Source: Cydia pomonella (Eukaryota > Arthropoda > Insecta > Lepidoptera > Tortricidae). From it: a DNA stretch of 64,000 bases. The notes beneath the pieces were generated by a model. That model had not been told where the DNA came from, searched no databases, and saw only the letters and a program-made list of their open reading frames with translations. Below, one piece after another: positions 58,901 to 64,000 of this stretch; within the stretch, counting starts at the first letter, position 1, and each line of letters begins with the position of its first letter. Both the position numbers and the translations under genes were made by a program. Where the stretch lies: contig NC_084704.1 of NCBI RefSeq assembly GCF_033807575.1, positions 32,031,968 through 32,095,967 of the forward strand, given 5' to 3'.

Positions 58901-61900
58901 ACACCGTGAAAAAACTGCACCCCAACCCTTTGGAATTATACTCCGACCGTAAGACGGATGGGCAGCGTATGAGACTTCTGATAAAGGTTAGTACATAAAA
59001 ATACGCATTTCTCCATTTTCTGGTATTATTTTCTTACTTTATACATAAATTCTTGTGGCGGCTCAAGCTAGCCTCCATATGTAATGTCTTTTTAGCATAA
59101 TCTGGTCGCTGCGGTATTATTATTTAACTATCTATATTAACTTTCAACGTAAACTCCACATTGTTGTGTTTTTTATTCCAGCTAACCCAAGATGTCGCCC
59201 CTGGAGACTATCATTATCTCCAGATATTCAATCTGATCATCAGAAAGTGCTTTTATAAGCTGAATTTGCAGTTGATGGGCAGGGACTTTTTCGACCCTGA
59301 TGCTAAGGTAAGTAACACAAAGTGGAGTTTAATAGAAATTGCAAAATATGCAAACAGATATGACAGGTTTTGTTAGCAAAACCTAACCTAACTTAACCAT
59401 ATATTTTTTCTGAAAATTGATATAAATAAAATATCTAAGTATACATATATACATACTGTCCATAGGATCATGGTTGTCCTTAAAAATGCAAGATAAAGTA
59501 AAGTGGTTTGTTTACATTATTTTCAATATCTATTAAACTAAAGTACCATCAAATTGAGCGGTAAGATGAATTCGTTTTATAACTACGATTATTTTATAGG
59601 TTGACATCCCAGAATACAAGCTCCAAATTTGGCCTGGTTACAAAACAACAATAAATCAATATGAAGACCGCCTCCTTATGGTGACAGAGATCACCCATAA
59701 AGTGCTGCGCATGGACACTGTTTTGCAAATGCTGCAAGAGTATGCCCAAACCAAGGGCGCTAACTTTAAAAAAATATTCGTGGAAGACGTGGCAGGTAAA
59801 TACATTATTTTTAACTAGTTTGCAACTATTTCATCCACATCCATTTGTAAAAATGTATGAACTTGAGATTCTCTTTATCTACACATTATAAACCCTCGAT
59901 ACGCAAACCGGAAATAAACTGTTCAGCCCTAGTGTAAATTTATTCGATAGCATGACGTGACGTACGCGTTTGCGTTAACACATTCACTGCCAGACAAAAA
60001 ACGGCGCACTATACAAGAAACCGGTGGTCTATAGCTGCGTACAAAACAACCCGCCCAGCGGATCTGAACAAAGTTCACGAGCGCCCACCAGGTGGGTTCC
60101 CGGTAGTGAATGTGTTAGCTATAGACCACCGGTTTCTGGGGTAGTGCGCCGTTTTTTGTCTGGCAGTGAATGTGTTCTGAAGTCTCATTTTGTATGGGAA
60201 TCAGAAACAGCGCGCCAAACGGGAATTTCTGGAAACTCAAAATCCCATACAAAATGAGACCTAACGCAAACGCGTACGTCACGTCACTATCGAATAAATT
60301 TACACTAGGGCTGAACAGTTTATTTCCGGTTTGCGTATCGAGGGTTTATAATGTATAAAAATAAACTGGTTTGTTAAAACAAATTTCTTATCTGTGATAA
60401 TGTTATTGATGATAAAAATATCACAGATCTTATAATGACATTCAAATTTCGAACATCTCTACAAAATAATTTGAATATCAAGTTTTGCTCGAGACAGACT
60501 TAATTAGCTTTACCTCGAAATCTAATACCAGTGGAAATGACTTACTCAAAATGATATGACGATTTCAAACAATTTTGATATATGCCGCAAGTTACTTAAT
60601 ATTGAATGATATGGCTGTCCGGGCCCACCCTTGCTTATCTCTGAATTGAAAAATAAGCTTTTGGAAAATTTTCTATTTTGGTACAAGCTTTTATCACTGA
60701 CTGTACTTTTCTTTCAACAGGCAATTAATACTTATCGAGACAATTCTAAAAACCCGAAATATAATTAGGTTGAGTTCCTATACTACCTCCTGTCTCCATC
60801 ATCAGATCAGCTCGATGGTACCATAATATTGTAATGTCACCTGACTTAAATCCCTCCGGCCGCGATGGCAACCGAGTTTGGTAACCAGTTGCCAAAAAGT
60901 ATTGAATATTCTTGTTAGACAACCAGTTGCCAAAGACGAATGACTGTTCCCGTTACATAACTGTTATCTTTCTCCTTGTGGTTTCGCAACCAGTTGCCGG
61001 AACAGAAAAAAAAATCTTGTTACTCAACCAAAGTTGCTAAAGGATTAAACACATATCTAACCTTTTTTGGGCTAGGTGATTGTAAAATATATATAATATG
61101 AAATATGATGAAAATAGTTTTATTGCAGCAACCTTATGATTCTTTCATGTTAGGCCCCTCTCTCACGGGGCGACTGACAAGCGACGCGACTGCAATGCAA
61201 TTCATGGTCGCATACTCGTATGCTACTCGTTTCAAGTCGTCTCCGCACACGGTGCAATGCAACTGAGACGATTTTTTATCATTTGCAGTACGGCTCTCCG
61301 CTCAATTGGTGCGGAAATGTCGAGTGACAGTAGCGACGAAGACAATGTTCTTCTATATGTATTATATACAGCGTGTATTTTTGATATAACCACATACGCT
61401 AAGGGTAGTTAGTATAGACCCTAATAAACATACTTTCATATGTTTTATTAAAATTTAACGACATGTTTTTTTCCATATAAAATATTTCAGCACGCAATGT
61501 AGCGCTACCTACATGATGACTTTGCCTTTAAAACGTCACAACTGATATGTGTCAGATTAGTGTATACGCAGTACATTGCGGCTTGAAAAAATTTCATAAA
61601 TTATTTACGGTGTGGTAGTTAACACTACATTAACAATTTGTTTTAGTATCAATTCCTAGCACTAAAATCTACGTCTGGTTACAGTTTGTGGCTATATCAA
61701 CAATACACACAGTAGAAATAAACGGAAATGTAAAAGAAGATTCTGGGTGCATCGGTACATTGAAAAAAAATTAAATTTGTAGAGCTTTCGTTATACAAAC
61801 TTACTATACAAGCTTATAATTATACAAACATGGATAATTTTCCACCTCCTGGACAAATTGAATGTTAAATCTTTGATCCGCGGCCATTTTCGTCTGCAAC

Positions 61901-63740
61901 GCGTGCGAATCGAGTAGCGTGCGACCGGCAAGCACAGTCGCGTGCGACTGGTAGCAAACGCGTCGTAGACGCGTCTCGTCGTGTGCGGAACGAAGTGAAT
62001 TTGTATGCAGGCTACTCGCGAGCGACGCGTAGCATACGCGTATGAGACGCAAGTCGCTTGAGAGTAGCCTCGTGAGCGGAGGGCCTTAGTAGCATGGCGT
62101 CTAATTAGCGTCTGATTCCTAGTTATGAAACGAGAATGATCATTCCTATTAAGTAACTATACTTGACAAATTCCTAGTTGGCAACTATAGTTGTGTAGCA
62201 AGAATAGACATTCGTCTTTGGCAACTGGTTGTCTAACAAGAATATTCAATACTTTTCAGCAACTGGTTACCAAACTCGGTTGCCATCGCGGCCGGAGGGA
62301 CTTAAATATGTATGCAAAATGTCAGCTTCATTGGAAACGGGGAAGTGGGTCAAATTTAACTTGCAAGATTTGACCCATACAAACATACAGTTACATTGCA
62401 AGTTAAATACAAGCTTATAAAAAAAGTTCCGTGACATGTGTGAAACAAGTTATCATTTACCCTGATTTGACGTTCATTTTATCTTGTCCCATAATTTTTT
62501 ATATATTTTTTATATTTATATTTATATCTATGAGCTATCAATTATTGTTCAATTCTTTTTTGCGTTTCATTATGTGGCACTGTGGTAGTCACGTAAACTA
62601 CTATTAAAATTCTAGGCAAAATCGTCATGACGGACTACAACAAGCGAACGTACCGCGTAGACGATGTGGCCTGGAACGAGTCTCCATCGTCCACATTCAA
62701 AATGAAGGACCAGACCATATCCTACATGGATTACTACAAAACCGTAAGTACTGGAGCAGGTAGTGATTCCTATGTGGGAACTTGGCACCCTGAAAAGTTA
62801 ATGCCAAATGATCGTCTTGCACATACTCTAACTCCTTTTTTTTTACTTCTGCTGCTGAGTGTACCAGTCCCGAGTAGTTAAAAAATCTAGTAGGCACTTA
62901 TTGTTGATTTGTCAATTTCTTAGTTCAGAAATACATAAAGTCAATCTTTGTTAAGATGAGTTTCTGGTTAATGATATGTGCATTAAGTTTTGCTTAACGG
63001 CATTAATGAACCGGTCCTACTTTGTGCAGAAATACAACATCCGCATCAACGACGCGAAGCAGCCGCTGCTGATCTCGCGCTCCAAGCCGCGCGAGGTGCG
63101 CGCCGGCATGCCGGAGCTGGTGTACCTGGTGCCCGAGCTGTGCCGCCAGACCGGCCTGTCCGACGAGATGCGCGCCAACTTCCAGCTCATGAAGGCCATG
63201 GCCGTGCACACCAAGATCGGCCCCGACACCCGCATACAGAAACTGCTCGCCTTCAACCGGCGCTTCACGCAGAACAAGGAGGTGGTTGCGGTAAGTTTGT
63301 ACTGTCCACTCTCCACTCTCCACTGTCCAGCCAGCTTGCCGTAACATAACGCGGCTCCCGTTTGGCTGACGCCTTAACAAATGATAAAGAAATATTTTAT
63401 CGTTAGATGTGTTACTTACGAAAATATGAATATAAATAAAATGAAATATAAAAAAAATATTGATGCTAATGATAATATATTATGATTGCAAAAGCTTTTG
63501 CCTTGTTATGCCTGCTCTTATTTTTTCTTTGCAGACCCTAAAAACGTGGATAAAATCCAAGAATGTCTAGGAATCTAATCAATTGATTAACTTACAGGAA
63601 CTGGGGACGTGGGACCTCAAGTTAGCCAATGACCTGATCAAGTTCAAAGGCCGTCTACTTCCGCCGGAGAATATCACGCAGGGCGACGGACGGAAATACC
63701 CCGCCGGCCTCACTACTGAAGGCTGGACCAGAGACATGAG
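49657..63740 (+). CDS. Siwi: PIWI-class Argonaute (Siwi-like), 5' half, nine exons, runs off the right edge
   Basis: Exons: 49657-49957, 50103-50240, 58390-58549, 58875-58986, 59182-59307, 59600-59795, 62616-62743, 63030-63290, 63598-63740. Every intron is GT-AG and all phases agree, giving 1565 nt (521 codons plus 2 nt). The protein begins MSEQPRGRGKARGRAGRG, an arginine/glycine-rich tail of the kind methylated and bound by Tudor proteins in PIWI proteins. N and linker-1 regions follow (exons 3-5), then PAZ (about residues 280-400, exons 6 to early 8), which holds the 3' end of the guide RNA, then linker-2. MID and the catalytic PIWI domain must lie downstream of the window. In animals PIWI proteins load piRNAs and silence transposons in the germline. 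The N-terminus points to the Siwi/Piwi branch rather than Ago3; this is recognition, not an alignment. Confidence 0.93.
50103..50240 (+). CDS. Siwi: Piwi exon 2: second RG cluster and start of the folded N region
   Basis: Residues about 101-146. It carries SGRGSRRGGGRVLPENV, a second arginine-glycine cluster suited to symmetric dimethylation, then TRPDQLQSKKG, the conserved lead-in to the N domain of PIWI proteins. Acceptor TTTTAG and donor AAAG|GTAAGG are both strong. Confidence 0.9.
50635..51065 (-). repeat. Dispersed repeat E, minus copy, Piwi intron 2
   Basis: The same blocks as 17700-18250 occur in inverted order: GGGTGATTTTGGG, the CTACACACCAAATTTCA block, GAAGTACCCTAAGGGTTTTG, ATCATCAGTGAGTCAGTGA, CGAGAATTTTGTTTATC and AACCCAAGTTATGAGGGTTC. 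The class is unknown to me. Confidence 0.7.
51983..52113. repeat. Short palindromic element, Piwi intron 2
   Basis: Termini GGGGCATGGAACACTGCGTC and its near complement ending GTGCCATGCCCC enclose a GC-rich core with GACGTCGCTCTGAAGTTGAG. It looks like a MITE. No clear target duplication. Confidence 0.6.
52666..55605 (-). pseudogene. LINE ORF2: AP-type endonuclease plus reverse transcriptase, one frameshift
   Basis: The open frame starts near 55605. The endonuclease opens with NVFHQNVCGISNKKDELEI, then a catalytic-type SEH, GDFNINIH, ESCIDNILS and ADGHAGL. Reverse transcriptase motifs follow: NYRPISLLPSISKIFE, GYQKSIGTGEAI, DLSSAFDTVDH, GVPQGSILGPLFFLLFVNDL, the active-site FADDT, and KFLGVHID. 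The frame shifts between GHDEIPITVI and ENVDLLSEPLAHFF at about 54150-54170. The upstream frame therefore ends at 54072 and RT continues in another frame. Otherwise the ORF appears complete to the stop at 52666. Confidence 0.85.
55538..57400 (-). CDS. LINE ORF1: PHD-like zinc finger, coiled coil, esterase-like domain
   Basis: An uninterrupted 620-residue ORF. Residues about 12-65 form a zinc-finger pattern CSKC...CELC...WKCRTC, like a PHD finger with the usual histidine missing (YYDLPC). Residues about 270-320 are heptad-rich (LNTEVMTLNKQIEEKIKVI), suggesting a coiled coil. A lysine-rich stretch follows. The C-terminal part from VKQKICILSSNKY through CIIFIGEQDF to MYNRRVEIFNELL resembles the SGNH/esterase domain of CR1-group ORF1 proteins. 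ORF1 proteins coat the element's RNA and help reverse transcription. The domain assignments come from pattern, not from a search. Confidence 0.8.
   Translation of the reverse strand: MIHKMSPFNSKDVSCSKCDKIIKNGEIIKCELCQKYYDLPCAIITRRLFVLMTKEDKKTWKCRTCIRKPIKKITPRQKPSTTKINSGKVTIERIEPDIATKVLSNENTKTDIKDQEDPSFHKLVSDKVILPKVTSIDLGNLSDYEEIHTNQANSTFNSSTRNIASPISNARNNISMSMQQTLPKVVTSEVIIIQTQLKDNTALNESRRGDDVTSECDTPLDESIQENDGASESSDEQDESQTDTWPETSETRDTPSRSLPNIAREYDIDELNYQVATLSTQLASAHSEIDRLNTEVMTLNKQIEEKIKVINTYKKLITGSTSPSIKKTPAKNKHLLKDKTTEKKKKVRAENLQQSQQDRSLSEEQNSHVSEPRTYEPAHAEGAAMSPPNKEPSTTLPQQTKKKVVKQKICILSSNKYNKVLKNTKNILGSNYDLCHFLTPDADMEHLLTNLDNKLINFTMNDHCIIFIGEQDFKVTKNYENLVLLIRQSLEKITHTNVTLCIPTFNCGHFSNMYNRRVEIFNELLYQDVLKYEYAFTLDSNRNLTYDSAMFSRQTGRLNNNGFKAMLQDLRDTLTGIEVDNYVSLLERSQGAGQGDDTLSKNGSIFLGPRPVQLQNQVGT
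57431..58389. other. End of Piwi intron 2, no further gene
   Basis: AT-rich, without ORFs of interest. It contains the presumed 5' flank of the LINE and the Piwi branch/acceptor region (TTGTTTGTATAG before 58390). Confidence 0.5.
58390..58549 (+). CDS. Siwi: Piwi exon 3: N domain
   Basis: Residues about 147-200, containing GDPLELMANYFTV, the typical PIWI-subfamily N-domain opening, and LYQYHVDVDPEEDS. It follows an 8.1-kb intron and ends GGAGG|GTGAGA. The codons are GC-rich, as in exon 8. Confidence 0.92.
58659..58743. repeat. MITE A copy, Piwi intron 3
   Basis: Begins GTAGCACGGTCGCGTTTTTA and ends GATAAAAATG..CCATGCTGC. It matches the hairpin at 227-336 but is shorter and more degraded. 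Confidence 0.65.
58875..58986 (+). CDS. Siwi: Piwi exon 4: N domain / linker-1
   Basis: Residues about 200-237, including YIFDGCVLYTVKKL (the FDG...LY motif common to Argonautes) and ending with LLIK before GTTAGT. Confidence 0.92.
59182..59307 (+). CDS. Siwi: Piwi exon 5: linker-1
   Basis: Residues 238-279. It reads YLQIFNLIIRKCFYKLNLQ, the region before PAZ in PIWI proteins, and closes with GRDFFDPDAK. Complete codons at both borders. Confidence 0.92.
59600..59795 (+). CDS. Siwi: Piwi exon 6: start of PAZ
   Basis: Residues 280-344. It holds LQIWPGYKTTINQYEDRLLM, the PIWI-type entry to the PAZ fold, and then ITHKVLRMDTVL. Ends GCAG|GTAAAT, phase 1. Confidence 0.93.
59884..60353. repeat. 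Foldback element with three nested hairpins, Piwi intron 6
   Basis: Outer arms at 59884-59980 and 60265-60353 are nearly perfectly complementary and begin ACATTATAAACCCTCGATAC. A second pair lies inside (59978-60040 with 60117-60177; ACACATTCACTGCCAGACAA). A third pair surrounds 60202-60242 (TCTCATTTTGTATGGGA). The ends are compatible with a TA target, as in Tc1/mariner-type MITEs, but this is not decisive. Confidence 0.8.
60852..62299. mobile_element. 1.45-kb non-autonomous DNA transposon with about 95-bp inverted termini, in Piwi intron 6
   Basis: The left end CCCTCCGGCCGCGATGGCAA is mirrored at the right end and complementarity continues for about 95 bp. An exact 8-bp duplication ACTTAAAT flanks it (60844-60851 and 62300-62307). 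The 8-bp duplication suggests a hAT-type element. It interrupts an older dispersed repeat whose halves lie directly outside. There is no transposase; the middle is occupied by another inverted-repeat segment (61152-62088). Confidence 0.88.
61152..62088. repeat. Imperfect inverted-repeat segment nested in the intron-6 element
   Basis: AGGCCCCTCTCTCACGGGGC on the left pairs imperfectly with the segment ending GTGAGCGGAGGGCCT on the right. Both subterminal parts are rich in CGACGCG and GCGTATGC motifs. It looks like a separate element, or an internal subterminal domain of the outer one. The core at 61330-61800 is AT-rich and shows no ORF. Confidence 0.55.
62616..62743 (+). CDS. Siwi: Piwi exon 7: PAZ core
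   Basis: Residues 345-387, with YNKRTYRVDDVAWNESPSS followed by the aromatic DYYKT segment. In PAZ domains these aromatic and basic residues line the pocket for the RNA 3' end. The exon follows a 2.8-kb intron holding two DNA-transposon insertions. Confidence 0.93.
63030..63290 (+). CDS. Siwi: Piwi exon 8: end of PAZ and linker-2
   Basis: Residues 388-474. It begins KYNIRINDAKQPLLISR (end of PAZ), then MPELVYLVPELCRQTGL, a motif shared by PIWI proteins, and continues into linker-2 with LLAFNRRFTQNKEV. Strongly GC-biased at third positions. Confidence 0.93.
63598..63740 (+). CDS. Siwi: Piwi exon 9: linker-2, last exon in window
   Basis: Residues 475-521. It contains LGTWDLKLANDLIKFKGRLL and ends inside a codon at ATGAG|GTTATT. 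The remaining 260 bases are intron; the next exon is outside the window. Confidence 0.88.
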
Positions 63741-64000
63741 GTTATTATTATTGTGGTGTTAGCGGGCCTTTTGAGTGCCATGGTTAGTCATTTCTGCTGT
63801 TAAGGGGATCCCTGGCATCATTGACATCTGAATCCCTTAGTTTTCTAATGTATTTTCAAAGTTCATCAAAGTTAAAGAATTGTAGGCCAAAAAAAAACTG
63901 GTTTTCTGTGCTTTTATGTTAATTAGTTTAGAATTAAAATCTCTGAACAGTTTTTAGAGACGTAAAAGACGAACCCAAATATGTAAATTTCGTATATATA

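Larger units (their letters stand above)
60655..62425 (+). repeat. Dispersed repeat D, copy 5, split by a transposon
   Basis: The first half lies at 60655-60851 and the second at 62300-62425. The 1448-bp element plus its 8-bp target duplication separates them. Removing these joins ACCTGACTTAAAT to ATGTATGCAAAATGTCAGC, as expected for the family. Confidence 0.82.

Overview
This is an AT-rich, intron-bearing, TE-saturated insect nuclear window, almost certainly from a moth or butterfly. The evidence is the first half of a PIWI-class Argonaute closely resembling silkworm Siwi, plus many repeats of lepidopteran type: tRNA-derived SINEs, CR1/Jockey-like LINE 3' ends and short palindromic elements. 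I recognise only one host protein gene. Species cannot be fixed from the sequence.

Layout. 1-21.7 kb: no host gene visible; LINE 3' fragments (998-1231, 5566-6105, 7443-7605, 8177-9058), SINEs, a (CA)n tract and many foldback elements. 21.8-24.85 kb: a complete hAT-type DNA transposon with 8-bp target duplication, terminal and subterminal inverted repeats, and a transposase split by one 4-bp frameshift. 24.9-29.2 kb: more small repeats. 29,272-37,112: a 7.84-kb non-coding element with hAT-like ends (CAGGGACTGAAAA, target duplication ATTGGAGC). Inside it are GGTACC-rich subterminal arrays, a 108-bp satellite (28 monomers, with six-monomer higher-order repeats), a foldback with roughly 0.4-kb arms, a 100-bp satellite (ten YY1/Pho-like sites) and a captured EGF-domain fragment. 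I consider this the most unusual object here. 37.7-48.4 kb: PIF/Harbinger-like and hAT-like short elements, several with exact target duplications.

49.66-63.74 kb: the Piwi gene on the + strand. Nine exons join in perfect reading frame and encode 521 residues: arginine/glycine-rich tail, N and linker-1 regions, PAZ and linker-2. The MID and PIWI domains lie beyond the right edge. Its introns are full of transposons: a near-complete antisense CR1-like LINE in intron 2 (ORF1 intact, ORF2 with one frameshift), and in intron 6 a nested hairpin element plus a 1.45-kb element with long inverted termini that landed in an older repeat. A dispersed repeat ends about 80 bp before the Piwi start codon. 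A gene for transposon silencing is thus itself embedded in transposons and satellite-bearing DNA.
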